Below the pieces are notes generated by a model. That model saw only the letters and a program-made list of their open reading frames with translations, made no database searches and was not told where the DNA came from. A program made the translations under genes and the position numbers. DNA of 64,000 bases from Segniliparus rugosus ATCC BAA-974 (lineage in GTDB: Bacteria > Actinomycetota > Actinomycetes > Mycobacteriales > Mycobacteriaceae): contig NZ_KI391953.1 in assembly GCF_000185725.2 (NCBI RefSeq), positions 682,001 through 746,000 of the forward strand, given 5' to 3'. This document shows, one piece after another, positions 46,866-55,798 of the stretch; position 1 is the stretch's first letter, and every line of letters starts with the position of its first letter.

Positions 46866-47531
46866 ATGACTGCTACTACTTCCCAGAACCGCGTGGGCCT
46901 GCTGGGCGCGAAGCTCGGCATGACCCAGGTTTTCGACGAGCGCAACCGCGTCGTCCCCGTGACCGTGATCCGCACCGGGGTCAACATCGTCACCCAGATC
47001 CGCACCCCCGAGCGCGACAAGTACTCGGCCGTCCAGCTCGCCTTCGGCCAGATCGACCCCCGCAAGGTCAACAAGCCGCTGACGGGCCAGTTCGAGAAGG
47101 CCGGGGTCACCCCGCGCCGCCACCTCGCCGAGCTTCGCCTCGAAGACGTCTCCGGCTACGAGGTCGGCCAGCAGCTCGACGTCTCGGTGTTCGCCGACGG
47201 CGACCTGGTCGACGTGACCGGCACCAGCAAGGGCAAAGGCTTCGCGGGCACCATGAAGCGCCACGGCTTCAAGGGCCAAGGCGCCGCCCACGGCGCGCAC
47301 AAAGTGCACCGCCGTCCGGGCTCCATCGGCGCTTGCGCCTTCCCGGGCCGTGTCTTCAAGGGCACCCGGATGGCTGGCCGCATGGGCAACGCGAAGACGA
47401 CCACGCAGAACCTCACCGTGTTCCGGGTTGACCCGGAGGCCGGTGTGCTCCTCATCAAGGGCGCTGTCCCCGGCCGTGACGGCGGCCTGGTGTTCGTGCG
47501 CTCCGCTGTGAAGAAAGGGGTGGCGAAGTGA
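46866..47531 (+). CDS. rplC: 50S ribosomal protein L3
   Basis: 221 residues. [15 protein letters not shown] at the N-terminus, [34 protein letters not shown] in the middle and [15 protein letters not shown] near the end identify L3, which nucleates 50S assembly. Overlaps rplD by four bases. Confidence 0.98.
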   Translation: MTATTSQNRVGLLGAKLGMTQVFDERNRVVPVTVIRTGVNIVTQIRTPERDKYSAVQLAFGQIDPRKVNKPLTGQFEKAGVTPRRHLAELRLEDVSGYEVGQQLDVSVFADGDLVDVTGTSKGKGFAGTMKRHGFKGQGAAHGAHKVHRRPGSIGACAFPGRVFKGTRMAGRMGNAKTTTQNLTVFRVDPEAGVLLIKGAVPGRDGGLVFVRSAVKKGVAK

Positions 47532-48184
47532 GCCTCACCGTCACGATCCACGCCGCTGACGGCAAGAGCGCCGGCACGTTCGATCTCCCCGCCGAGATCT
47601 TCGACGCCCCGGCCAACATCTCCCTCTTGCACCAAGTGGTGACCGCGCAGCTCGCAGCCGCGCGCCAAGGCACGCACAAGGCCAAGACCAGGGGCGAAGT
47701 CTCCGGCGGCGGCAAGAAGCCGTACAAGCAGAAGGGCACCGGCCGCGCCCGCCAGGGCTCGACCCGAGCGCCGCACTTCACCGGCGGCGGCACGGTCCAC
47801 GGCCCGGTGCCGCGCGACTACTCCCAGCGCACCCCGAAGAAGATGAAGGCCGCCGCCCTGCGCGGAGCCCTCTCCGACCGGGCGCGCGGCGAGCGCATCC
47901 ACATCGTGGACGAGCTGGTCGCCGGGCAGACCCCTTCGACCAAGAAGGCTTCCGCGTTCCTCGACTCGATCTCGATCCGGCCCCGCCTCCTGGTGGTGCT
48001 CGGACGCGCCGACGAGGCGGGCCTGAAGAGCGTTCGCAACCTGCCGCACGCCCACATCCTGACCCCGGACCAGCTCAACACGTACGACGTGCTCAAGAGC
48101 GACGACATCGTGTTCAGCCTCGAGGCGCTCACGACGTTCATCGAGCACCACAAGGTCAACAAGAAGGAAGAGGTGCAGGCATGA
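47528..48184 (+). CDS. rplD: 50S ribosomal protein L4
   Basis: 218 residues, GTG start at 47528 overlapping the rplC stop. The tunnel-lining loop [41 protein letters not shown] is intact. L4 is the autoregulator of S10 operons in some bacteria. Confidence 0.98.
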   Translation: MSLTVTIHAADGKSAGTFDLPAEIFDAPANISLLHQVVTAQLAAARQGTHKAKTRGEVSGGGKKPYKQKGTGRARQGSTRAPHFTGGGTVHGPVPRDYSQRTPKKMKAAALRGALSDRARGERIHIVDELVAGQTPSTKKASAFLDSISIRPRLLVVLGRADEAGLKSVRNLPHAHILTPDQLNTYDVLKSDDIVFSLEALTTFIEHHKVNKKEEVQA

Positions 48185-48495
48185 CCATCGCGAGCATCCC
48201 GGCTGATCCGCACGACGTGCTGATCCGGCCCGTGGTGAGCGAGAAGTCGTTCGCCCTGGCCGAGCAGAAGACCTACAGCTTCGTCGTGCACCCCGACGCC
48301 AACAAGACCCAGGTCAAACTGGCCGTGGAAAAGGTCTTCGGCGTCAAGGTCGCGCGGGTGAACATCATCAACCGCAACGGCAAGCGCAAGCGCACCCGGT
48401 TCGGCATCGGCAAGCGCGCCGACACCAAGCGGGCGCTGGTCTCGCTGACCGAGGCGAGCAAGACCATCGACATCTTCACGACGGCTGGCGCATAG
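48181..48495 (+). CDS. rplW: 50S ribosomal protein L23
   Basis: 104 residues. Conserved [41 protein letters not shown] and [14 protein letters not shown]. Sits at the tunnel exit and docks SRP and trigger factor. Overlaps rplD by four bases. Confidence 0.97.
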   Translation: MTIASIPADPHDVLIRPVVSEKSFALAEQKTYSFVVHPDANKTQVKLAVEKVFGVKVARVNIINRNGKRKRTRFGIGKRADTKRALVSLTEASKTIDIFTTAGA

Positions 48496-48514
48496 GACTG
48501 AAGGACAGAGAATC

Positions 48515-49351
48515 ATGGCTATTCGTAAGCACAAGCCGACCAGCCCTGGTCGTCGCGGCTCGTCGAGCTCCGACTTCTCGGAGGTCACCCGCACCACGCC
48601 GGAGAAGTCGCTGCTGCGTCCCCTGCACAACAAGGGCGGCCGCAACGCCCACGGCCGGGTCACCGTCCGGCACCAGGGCGGCGGGCACAAGCGGGCCTAC
48701 CGGCTCATCGACTTCCGCCGCGCGGACAAAGACGGCGTGCCCGCCAAGGTCGCGCACATCGAGTACGACCCCAACCGCACTTCCCGGATCGCCCTCCTGC
48801 ACTACGCGGACGGCGAGAAGCGATACATCATCGCCCCGGCGAAGCTCAAGCAGGGCGACTTGGTCGAGACCGGCCCCCAGGCCGACATCAAGCCGGGCAA
48901 CAACCTGCCGCTGAAGAACATCCCGACCGGTACGGTGGTGCACGCCATCGAGCTGCGTCCGGGCGGCGGCGCGAAGATCGCCCGCTCGGCCGGCTCCTCG
49001 GTGCAGCTGGTCGCCAAGGACGGCCCGTACGCGCAGCTGCGCATGCCGTCCGGCGAGATCCGCAACGTCGACGCGCGCTGCCGCGCCTCGGTCGGCGAAG
49101 TCGGCAACGCCGAGCAGTCCAACATCAACTGGGGCAAGGCGGGCCGCAACCGCTGGAAGGGCATCCGCCCGACCGTCCGCGGTGTCGTCATGAACCCGGT
49201 CGACCACCCGCACGGTGGTGGTGAAGGCAAGACATCCGGCGGTCGTCACCCGGTGAGCCCGTGGGGCAAGCCGGAGGGCCGCACCCGCCGGGCCAACAAA
49301 GAGAGCGACAAGCTCATCGTGCGCCGTCGCCGCACCGGGAAGAAGCGGTAG
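48515..49351 (+). CDS. rplB: 50S ribosomal protein L2
   Basis: 278 residues. [21 protein letters not shown], the SAGSS-like [14 protein letters not shown] strand and the C-terminal [26 protein letters not shown] containing the His needed for peptidyl transfer are all present. Confidence 0.98.
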   Translation: MAIRKHKPTSPGRRGSSSSDFSEVTRTTPEKSLLRPLHNKGGRNAHGRVTVRHQGGGHKRAYRLIDFRRADKDGVPAKVAHIEYDPNRTSRIALLHYADGEKRYIIAPAKLKQGDLVETGPQADIKPGNNLPLKNIPTGTVVHAIELRPGGGAKIARSAGSSVQLVAKDGPYAQLRMPSGEIRNVDARCRASVGEVGNAEQSNINWGKAGRNRWKGIRPTVRGVVMNPVDHPHGGGEGKTSGGRHPVSPWGKPEGRTRRANKESDKLIVRRRRTGKKR

Positions 49352-49365
49352 AAGGGAACTGAACG

Positions 49366-49647
49366 ATGCCACGTAGTTTGAAGAAAGGCCCGTTCGTCGA
49401 CGACCACCTGCTCAAGAAGGTGGACGGACAGAACGAGAAGAACACCCATCAGGTCATCAAGACCTGGTCGCGCCGTTCGACCATCCTCCCCGACTTCGTC
49501 GGGCACACCTTCGCGGTGCACGACGGGCGCAAGCACGTCCCCGTGTTCGTGAGCGAGTCGATGGTCGGGCACAAGCTGGGCGAGTTCGCGCCGACCCGCA
49601 CCTTCCGCAGCCACGTGAAAGAGGACCGAAAGGCGAAGCGCCGATGA
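49366..49647 (+). CDS. rpsS: 30S ribosomal protein S19
   Basis: 93 residues: [19 protein letters not shown], then [42 protein letters not shown]. Full length; overlaps rplV by four bases. Confidence 0.98.
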   Translation: MPRSLKKGPFVDDHLLKKVDGQNEKNTHQVIKTWSRRSTILPDFVGHTFAVHDGRKHVPVFVSESMVGHKLGEFAPTRTFRSHVKEDRKAKRR

Positions 49648-50075
49648 GCATTGAGCAAGAGAACCCCGCCGCGCACGCCTCGCTCAAGGGCGCGCGTTTC
49701 TCGGCGACCAAAGCCCGCCGGGTCATCGACCTCATCCGAGGCAAGCGGGTGGACGAGGCCCTCGCGATCCTGCGGTTCGCCCCGCAGAGCGCGAGCGAAG
49801 AGGTCTCCAAGGTCCTCGCGAGCGCCATCGCCAACGCGGAGCACAACCTCAACCTGCACCGCTCGACGCTGGTCGTCTCCAAGGCCTTCGCCGACGAGGG
49901 CCCGACCCTCAAGCGTTTCCAGCCGCGCGCCCAGGGCCGCAGCTACCGGATCCGCAAGCGGACCAGCCACATCACCATCGAGGTCGCGGCGGCGCTCGCC
50001 AACGAGCGGCCGAGCCGGGCCAAGCGAGTCGCTGGGTCGAAGAAGGCCTCTACCAAGAAGGGAGGCGAGAAGTAA
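49644..50075 (+). CDS. rplV: 50S ribosomal protein L22
   Basis: 143 residues. [22 protein letters not shown] and the beta-hairpin [24 protein letters not shown] identify L22. A Lys/Ser-rich C-terminal tail of ~25 residues extends it beyond the E. coli length, as in mycobacteria. Directly abuts rpsC. Confidence 0.97.
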   Translation: MSIEQENPAAHASLKGARFSATKARRVIDLIRGKRVDEALAILRFAPQSASEEVSKVLASAIANAEHNLNLHRSTLVVSKAFADEGPTLKRFQPRAQGRSYRIRKRTSHITIEVAAALANERPSRAKRVAGSKKASTKKGGEK

Positions 50076-50894
50076 ATGGGACAGAAAATCCATCCCCATG
50101 GCTTCCGCCTGGGCATCACCACTGACTGGCGCTCCCGTTGGTTCGCCGACAAGCAGTACAAGGACTACATCAAAGAGGACATCCAGATCCGCAAGCTGCT
50201 CATCTCGGGCATGGAGCGGGCTGGCATCGCGAAGGTCGAGATCGAGCGGACCCGCGACCGGGTGCGTGTGGACATCCACACCGCCCGCCCGGGCATCGTC
50301 ATCGGCCGCCGGGGCGCCGAGGCCGACCGCATCCGAGGCCAGCTGGAGAAGCTCACCGGCAAGCAGGTGCAGCTGAACATCCTCGAGGTGAAGAACTCCG
50401 AGACCATCGCCCAGCTCGTCGCCCAGGGCGTCGCCGAGCAGCTGTCCAACCGCGTGGCGTTCCGTCGCGCGATGCGCAAGGCGATCCAGTCCGCGATGCG
50501 CCACCCGCAGGTCAAGGGCATCAAGGTCATGTGCGGCGGCCGCCTCGGCGGCGCTGAGATGAGCCGGTCCGAGTACTACCGCGAGGGCCGGGTGCCGCTG
50601 CACACGCTGCGCGCCGACATCGATTACGGCTTCCACGAGGCCAAGACCACCTTCGGCCGCATCGGCGTGAAGGTCTGGATCTACAAGGGCGACATCGTCG
50701 GCGGACGAGTCGAGCACGCCGCTCAGCTCGCCGCCGCCGAGGAGGCCGGAGCCCGTCGGGACCGCGCCGCCCGCCCGCGCCGTTCCGGAGCTTCCGGCAC
50801 CACCGCGACGAGCACCGAGGCCGGCCGCGCCGTCGAGCCGCAGGCCGAGCCGGTCGCCGAGGCCAGCTCCAACGAATCAGGTCAGGAGGCCTGA
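50076..50894 (+). CDS. rpsC: 30S ribosomal protein S3
   Basis: 272 residues. [15 protein letters not shown]-domain [29 protein letters not shown] and [34 protein letters not shown] are present. The last ~60 residues are a low-complexity Ala/Glu/Thr/Arg tail, typical of actinobacterial S3. Confidence 0.98.
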   Translation: MGQKIHPHGFRLGITTDWRSRWFADKQYKDYIKEDIQIRKLLISGMERAGIAKVEIERTRDRVRVDIHTARPGIVIGRRGAEADRIRGQLEKLTGKQVQLNILEVKNSETIAQLVAQGVAEQLSNRVAFRRAMRKAIQSAMRHPQVKGIKVMCGGRLGGAEMSRSEYYREGRVPLHTLRADIDYGFHEAKTTFGRIGVKVWIYKGDIVGGRVEHAAQLAAAEEAGARRDRAARPRRSGASGTTATSTEAGRAVEPQAEPVAEASSNESGQEA

Positions 50895-50897
50895 GCC

Positions 50898-51314
50898 ATG
50901 CTGATTCCACGTAAAGTCAAGCACCGCAAGCAGCACCACCCGAGCCGTTCGGGCGCTGCCAAGGGCGGCACGAAGGTCACCTTCGGCGACTTCGGCATCC
51001 AGGCCCTTGAGCCCGCGTACGTCACCAACCGGCAGATCGAGTCCGCCCGTATCGCCATCAACCGGCACATCCGCCGTGGCGGCAAGGTGTGGATCAACAT
51101 CTACCCGGACCGTCCGCTCACCAAGAAGCCCGCTGAGACCCGCATGGGTTCCGGCAAGGGCTCGCCGGAGTGGTGGATCGCCAACGTGAAGCCGGGCCGG
51201 GTCCTGTTCGAGATGACCTTCCCGAACGAGGAGACCGCTCGTGAGGCGCTTCGCCGCGCACAGCACAAGCTGCCGCTGAAGACGCGCATTGTGACCCGAG
51301 AGGAGCAATTCTGA
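50898..51314 (+). CDS. rplP: 50S ribosomal protein L16
   Basis: 138 residues: [82 protein letters not shown]. Full length. Overlaps rpmC by one base. Confidence 0.98.
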   Translation: MLIPRKVKHRKQHHPSRSGAAKGGTKVTFGDFGIQALEPAYVTNRQIESARIAINRHIRRGGKVWINIYPDRPLTKKPAETRMGSGKGSPEWWIANVKPGRVLFEMTFPNEETAREALRRAQHKLPLKTRIVTREEQF

Positions 51315-51601
51315 TGGCACATCGCACGAAGGCCGCAGACCTGCGCGAACAGGGCCGCGAAGCCTTGGTCGAGCAGCTCGGCAAACTGAAAGAAGAGGCG
51401 TTGCACCTGCGCTTCCAGCTCGCCACCGGCCAGCTGGCCAAGAACAGCCGGGTGGGCGAAGTCAAGCGCGAGATCGCCCAGGTGTACACCGTGATCCGCG
51501 AGCGCGAGCTGGGCCTGTCGTCCGAGCCGGATGCGGCCCCGGTGAAAGCCAAGGCCACGAAGAAGGCGAAGACCGAGAAGACCGAGGGTGAGAAAGAATG
51601 A
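51314..51601 (+). CDS. rpmC: 50S ribosomal protein L29
   Basis: 95 residues, start in TGATG overlap with rplP. The core ([38 protein letters not shown]) is typical; the final ~28 residues are an added Lys/Glu/Ala/Thr tail, so it is longer than the usual 60-77. Confidence 0.96.
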   Translation: MAHRTKAADLREQGREALVEQLGKLKEEALHLRFQLATGQLAKNSRVGEVKREIAQVYTVIRERELGLSSEPDAAPVKAKATKKAKTEKTEGEKE

Positions 51602-51885
51602 CCGCGACCAAGACTGAAGCTCCGGTGTCCGGCGACCGTACCCGCCGCAAGGTCCGCTCCGGTGTCGTCGTCTCCGACAAGATGGACAAGACCATCGTGG
51701 TCGAGCTGACCGACCGCCGCCGCCACCCGCTCTACGGCAAGATCATCCGGACCACTAAGAAGGTCAAGGCCCACGACGAGCAGCAGGACGCCCACATCGG
51801 CGACACCGTGCGCATCATGGAGACCCGGCCTCTCTCCGCGACCAAGCACTGGCGCTTGGTCGAGGTTCTTGAGCGCGCGAAGTAG
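51598..51885 (+). CDS. rpsQ: 30S ribosomal protein S17
   Basis: 95 residues: [68 protein letters not shown]. Last gene of the operon here; rplN does not follow, as in mycobacteria where the spc genes are separate. A strong terminator lies ~105 bp downstream. Confidence 0.97.
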   Translation: MTATKTEAPVSGDRTRRKVRSGVVVSDKMDKTIVVELTDRRRHPLYGKIIRTTKKVKAHDEQQDAHIGDTVRIMETRPLSATKHWRLVEVLERAK

Positions 51886-51990
51886 TTCTTCGTCCGCGAC
51901 GCAGAGCCGTCTGGGCGAGGCTCGCGCGCATGCGAGATAAGCCGCTTCCAGCGAGAGCATTGCATATCTGAATATCCTCCAATTGATTCG

Positions 51991-52029
51991 CCGAACTCCC
52001 TGGGATGTACCCTTTCCCAGGGGGTTCGG
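51991..52029 (+). terminator. Intrinsic terminator of the S10 operon
   Basis: CCGAACTCCCTGGGA (51991-52005) pairs over 15 bp with 52015-52029, with one G-U pair and a 9-nt loop; two more pairs extend it outward. TTTT follows at 52032-52035. The remaining gap 51886-52164 contains no gene. Confidence 0.85.
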
Positions 52030-52164
52030 TGTTTTCACCGGCGCTCCATGTTTCCCTCATGGAGCGCGGGCTCAGCCGCGACGCATCTGGCCGATATTCG
52101 TGCTTCAACGTGGCCGCGTTCGGAGAGATAGAGCCGGGCCTCGCTTCGGGCGTACGCTGGGCGC

Positions 52165-52809
52165 ATGGCAGAAGTCGGGGCGGAAGAAGGGCCGGTCGAC
52201 AGCAGGCGTGTCGTGTTCGCGCTGATGCGGCGGCGGATCGCCGTTGCCTCGGTCGGCGCCCTCGTTCTGGCCTGCGGGGTCGTCGGCTCTGGCTTCTGGG
52301 TGCTTTTCGAGTTCGACGAGGGTTTGCGGCCGCATCATATGTCGCCGGAGCAGGTGCGGACTTTCGAGGACCGTTTCCGAAGGCAGGGGACATATGAGGA
52401 AGACCAGCGCGAATTCCAAGCCTTCATGGCAAAGACTGCTGACGAGATCGTGCGGATCGGGGGTTCGCCATGGTCGTGGCGTCGGACGGCGGTGCTGGAG
52501 GCTTGCGATGAGGAGGGGGACCGCGAAGCGGACACCAGGGTGAGGAAGATGTCGACGGACCAAATTCTGTTCGTTGACCCTGTTCCGGACCGGTTGTGGG
52601 CGAAGGCGCTCGATATTGTGCGCGAGTCGGCGAAGCAGCGAGGGATGACGAGTTCCCGCGCGGTGTTCGATCGGCCAGGCGACCGCTCTGCCTGGTTCGG
52701 CTCCTCGAACGGGGAAACGCTCGAATTGGCCAGCGGCTTCCTTGTCGGGTCGACAGCGCGCAGGTTGGACGAGCCGCGCGATCGGCAGGTCGCGCGGACT
52801 GCGAGGTAG
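52165..52809 (+). CDS. LppA-like anchored protein
   Basis: 214 residues. An N-terminal hydrophobic segment (VASVGALVLACGVVGSGFWVLF, ~25-46) preceded by RRR contains a lipobox-like VLAC, so it is either lipidated or simply membrane-anchored. The outer domain has the order seen in mycobacterial LppA proteins: GSPWSWRRT..CDEEG, DPVPDRLWAKALDIVRESAKQRGM, FDRPGDRSAWFGSSNGETLELASG. Function of LppA is unknown. Confidence 0.6.
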   Translation: MAEVGAEEGPVDSRRVVFALMRRRIAVASVGALVLACGVVGSGFWVLFEFDEGLRPHHMSPEQVRTFEDRFRRQGTYEEDQREFQAFMAKTADEIVRIGGSPWSWRRTAVLEACDEEGDREADTRVRKMSTDQILFVDPVPDRLWAKALDIVRESAKQRGMTSSRAVFDRPGDRSAWFGSSNGETLELASGFLVGSTARRLDEPRDRQVARTAR

Positions 52810-52818
52810 GCTCGGGCG

Positions 52819-53514
52819 GTGCCTTACGCCGAAGACCCGCAGGGGAAGAAGGGGAAACGGAAGCTCTGGTCGTTTCCTTATGTCGCGGCGATCGCGGCAG
52901 TGGTCTGCACGGTCCTGTTGTGCGCGGGCGGTTGTTACCTGCTCGGCCGGTTGGGCAGCCAGTTGGACCCGAACTACACCAGGCCGGAGGAGGTGGCCGC
53001 GCACGAGGCCGCGTTGCGCGCGGGGGGACCGGCGGAGCGGGACGCGCAGCGGGTGGAGGCGGCCCTGGCCCGCGCGGCGGATTCGGCTGTGGCGGCGTAT
53101 CCGGGGTTGTCCTGGCGGTGGGGGGACGAGGCTCCTGGGGATTCGACCTGCGATCCGTACAACATGTTCCACCAGGTCAAGCCGCTGCAGATGGTGTTGC
53201 GCCACGTCCTGTTCGATGGGGAGCTGACGGACAAGGCGCGAGAGGGCGTCGTCGCCGCGCTCAAGACACAGGCGGAGGGGTTGGGGATAGCGGGGGAAGA
53301 GGGGTTCGCCGACAGCTACGGCAGGGCGTGGACGACGTTCTCGCGGGGCGCGGACAGCGCTTCGCTCCGGCTCGTCTCGGGCCGGGCGACGGTGGGCGAG
53401 CCGGACGACCTGATCGCGAAGGAGCATGCGGCGGCGGTGGTCGAGGGCCGTTCCGCGTGCTTGTTCCCGCAGCGGTATTTCACGGAGAACCACTTGCCGG
53501 TGCCGACGGAATAA
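52819..53514 (+). CDS. Hypothetical membrane-anchored protein
   Basis: 231 residues, GTG start at 52819. Basic N-terminus, one membrane helix (FPYVAAIAAVVCTVLLCAGGCYLLG), then an extracellular part with YPGLSWRWGDEAPGDSTCD and a single later Cys near the end (SACLFPQRYF). Overall plan (anchor, W-rich motif, globular alpha/beta region) loosely resembles the preceding LppA-like protein, nine bp upstream, but I cannot align them with confidence. Function unknown. Confidence 0.6.
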   Translation: MPYAEDPQGKKGKRKLWSFPYVAAIAAVVCTVLLCAGGCYLLGRLGSQLDPNYTRPEEVAAHEAALRAGGPAERDAQRVEAALARAADSAVAAYPGLSWRWGDEAPGDSTCDPYNMFHQVKPLQMVLRHVLFDGELTDKAREGVVAALKTQAEGLGIAGEEGFADSYGRAWTTFSRGADSASLRLVSGRATVGEPDDLIAKEHAAAVVEGRSACLFPQRYFTENHLPVPTE

Positions 53515-53602
53515 GCGCTCGTCCGCTCGCTTTTCCGAGCGCGGGCGGCAGGGTCCGCGCCGACGGGCAAAGGGCCATGTGACCGTCACCACGAGACAGC
53601 AG

Positions 53603-53626
53603 TCACAATGTGATACCCTGGGTATC
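53603..53626 (+). promoter_or_regulatory. Two overlapping palindromes upstream of the oxygenation operon
   Basis: TCACA-A-TGTGA (53603-53613) overlaps by two bases GATACCC-T-GGGTATC (53612-53626), both perfect. They lie 42-65 bp before the ATG at 53668, the usual place for a repressor operator. No regulator gene is adjacent, so the regulator must be encoded elsewhere. Confidence 0.6.
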
Positions 53627-53667
53627 GCTAACTTGCTAGCACTCGAAAACGGATCAGGAGAGATGTG

Positions 53668-54600
53668 ATGGGCCATCAAACGCTGGCCGGGGAACGAGCA
53701 TCGACACAAGACCCCCAGACGCGCCCCGCGGACGCCGGGCGGATCGCGCTGCACGCGCGAAACGTCGAGTTCGACTTCTCGAACTCGCCCTTGCAGTGGA
53801 TTCCCGGCGAGCTCGTGGTGTCGCACGTGCTCTCGGCGCTGCACATGATGCTGCCCGCGGGCGAAATGATGTTCGTGGACACGTTCGGCCGCGCCCTGCC
53901 CCACATCCAGGACGAGCGCTTGCGCGAGGACGTCATCGGCTTCATCGGGCAGGAGCAGATCCATGCGAACAGCCACGACCACGCGCTGCACGCGTTTTTC
54001 TCCCAGCACGGCATCGACCTGAGCGTGTTCGCGCAGTACTCGGAACAGCTGTTCGCGCAGTACAAGGAGCGGATGGACAAGCTGCCGGCGAAGCTGCAGC
54101 GGCGCATCCTTGTGGAGAGCCTCGCGATGATCGCGGGCATCGAGCATCTCACCGCCACGGCGGGGGATTGGCTGCTGAACCAGGACTTCGAGAAGTTCGG
54201 GGCCGACCCGGTCCTCACCGACCTGTTCCGCTGGCACGGAGCGGAGGAGGTCGAGCACCGTAGCGTGGCCTGGGAGGTCGCCCGCTATTTCGGAGTCGGG
54301 CGCAAGCGCCTGATCGGCTACTACCTCGCCGCGTGTTTGACCATCCCGCTCGGACTGATCTACGGCGGTTTGCTGATCGCCCGCGCCGACGCCTCGGCCC
54401 CCAATGTCGGATTCCTCCGGTGGACGCGCGAGGTGGGCCGGGCGATGAAGCGGGGCTCGCTGGTGAGCTTCGCCGTGATGGGCGAGGCGTTCAAGGCGTA
54501 CCTGCGCCCCGACTTCACGCCCGAGTCCATCGGCGACACGGCGCAAGCGGTCGCCTACCTCGCGAAGTCGCCAGCGGCGAAGGCCGCCGCCCGCGCATGA
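53668..54600 (+). CDS. PF10118-type 'metal-dependent hydrolase'; probable diiron oxygenase
   Basis: 310 residues from the ATG at 53668 (AGGAG seven bases upstream; GTG 53665 is too close). The family is annotated as metal-dependent hydrolase, but the visible metal pattern is that of a four-helix diiron protein: E66 in PAGEMMFVD, E96-x-x-H99 in GQEQIHANSHDH, E159 in AGIEHLT, and E194-x-x-H197 in GAEEVEHRSVAWEV. Intervals of 30, 63 and 35 residues match methane monooxygenase MmoX (E114, E144/H147, E209, E243/H246: 30, 65, 34). One amphipathic or membrane stretch follows (~215-235). Its stop overlaps the start of a reductase gene, which would supply electrons. Oxygenase, epoxidase or desaturase activity is an inference. 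Confidence 0.75.
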   Translation: MGHQTLAGERASTQDPQTRPADAGRIALHARNVEFDFSNSPLQWIPGELVVSHVLSALHMMLPAGEMMFVDTFGRALPHIQDERLREDVIGFIGQEQIHANSHDHALHAFFSQHGIDLSVFAQYSEQLFAQYKERMDKLPAKLQRRILVESLAMIAGIEHLTATAGDWLLNQDFEKFGADPVLTDLFRWHGAEEVEHRSVAWEVARYFGVGRKRLIGYYLAACLTIPLGLIYGGLLIARADASAPNVGFLRWTREVGRAMKRGSLVSFAVMGEAFKAYLRPDFTPESIGDTAQAVAYLAKSPAAKAAARA

Positions 54601-55724
54601 CGAGGCCGCACCCCTCGCCCCCGCCCGTCCCGAGCGGCCTCGACGACATCATGCGCCGGATGCAGCAGCGCATGCCGACGCTGTTGAAGCTACAGGACAG
54701 CGTGACGCACGGCGTGCTGCGGCTCGCGGCGATGGTCGGCGCGCCGCCGCCCGACCCGCAGCCGGTGGACCGGGCGCTCCGCCTCGTGGTGCGCGGCCGG
54801 ACCGTGGTGGCCGCCGACGAGAACGTGGTGAGCCTTCAGCTCGCCCAGCAGGACGGCGGGGAGCTGCCCAGCTGGCGCAGCGGGGCGCATCTCGACCTCA
54901 CGTTGCCGTCCGGCGCGGTGCGGCAGTACTCGTTGTGCGGCGACCCGCGCGACCGCCGCTCGTACCGGATCGCGGTGCGGCGCATCCCCGACGGCAACGG
55001 CGGCTCGGTCGAGCTGCACGACGCGGTGCGCGTGGGCGACGTCCTTGAGGTCCACGGGCCGCGCAACGCCTTCCCGCTCGCCACGGCGGGGCATCTGAAC
55101 ACCGAGCGGCGCGAGTTCCGGTTCATCGCGGGCGGCATCGGGATCACCCCGATCCTGCCGATGCTCGCGACCGCCACGGACCTCGGGCTGCCATGGACGA
55201 TGATCTATGCGGGCCGCAGCAAGGAGTCGATCCCGTTCCGGGAAGAGCTGGCCCAGTACGGGGACCGGGTCGTCATCCGGACCGACGACGAGTCCGGGCT
55301 GCCCACGGCGGCGGATTTGCTGCCGCAATTGCACTCGGATTTGGCCGTGTACTGCTGCGGGCCGGGGCCGATGCTCAAGGTCGTCCGCGAGGCCGTCGCC
55401 GGATACCCCGGCGCGGAACTGCACTTCGAGCGGTTCTCCGCGCCGCCTGTCGAGGACGGCGTGCCGTTCGAGGTGGAGCTGGCCAGCGACGGCACGACGC
55501 TCGCCGTGCCCGCCGACCGCAGCGCGTTGGAGACCATCCTCGCGGCGAGGCCGGGCATCACGTACTCCTGCAAGCAGGGCTTCTGCGGGACGTGCAAAGT
55601 GCGCGTGCTCGGCGGCGAGCCCGACCATCGCGACGCCACGTTGACCGAAGCCCAGCGGGCGAAGGGGGAGATGCTGATCTGCGTCTCCCGCGCCAATGGG
55701 GGTCGGCTGGTGCTGGACCTGTGA
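54597..55724 (+). CDS. PDR/VanB-type flavin and 2Fe-2S oxidoreductase
   Basis: 375 residues, ATG overlapping the previous stop (ATGA). After ~65 variable residues comes the ferredoxin-reductase module: LPSGAVRQYSLCGDPRDRRSYRIAV (RxYS flavin site), FIAGGIGITPILPML and YCCGPGPML (NAD ribose/nicotinamide site). A plant-type 2Fe-2S domain closes it: CKQGFCGTCKVRVLGG ... ICVSRA supplies the four Cys. It carries electrons from NAD(P)H to an oxygenase; the translationally coupled diiron-like protein is the obvious partner. Confidence 0.88.
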   Translation: MTRPHPSPPPVPSGLDDIMRRMQQRMPTLLKLQDSVTHGVLRLAAMVGAPPPDPQPVDRALRLVVRGRTVVAADENVVSLQLAQQDGGELPSWRSGAHLDLTLPSGAVRQYSLCGDPRDRRSYRIAVRRIPDGNGGSVELHDAVRVGDVLEVHGPRNAFPLATAGHLNTERREFRFIAGGIGITPILPMLATATDLGLPWTMIYAGRSKESIPFREELAQYGDRVVIRTDDESGLPTAADLLPQLHSDLAVYCCGPGPMLKVVREAVAGYPGAELHFERFSAPPVEDGVPFEVELASDGTTLAVPADRSALETILAARPGITYSCKQGFCGTCKVRVLGGEPDHRDATLTEAQRAKGEMLICVSRANGGRLVLDL

Positions 55725-55798
55725 ACCAAGGAGAACAAGAGGCAATGGCGGAACAGCCCCGACGACAGAGAACCAGAAGACGCGCGAATGGAGCGAGC

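Noticed and set aside
53603-53613. TCACA-A-TGTGA as a CRP site
   Set aside because: CRP sites read TGTGA-N6-TCACA; here the halves are in the opposite order and only one base apart, so I treat it as a generic palindrome.
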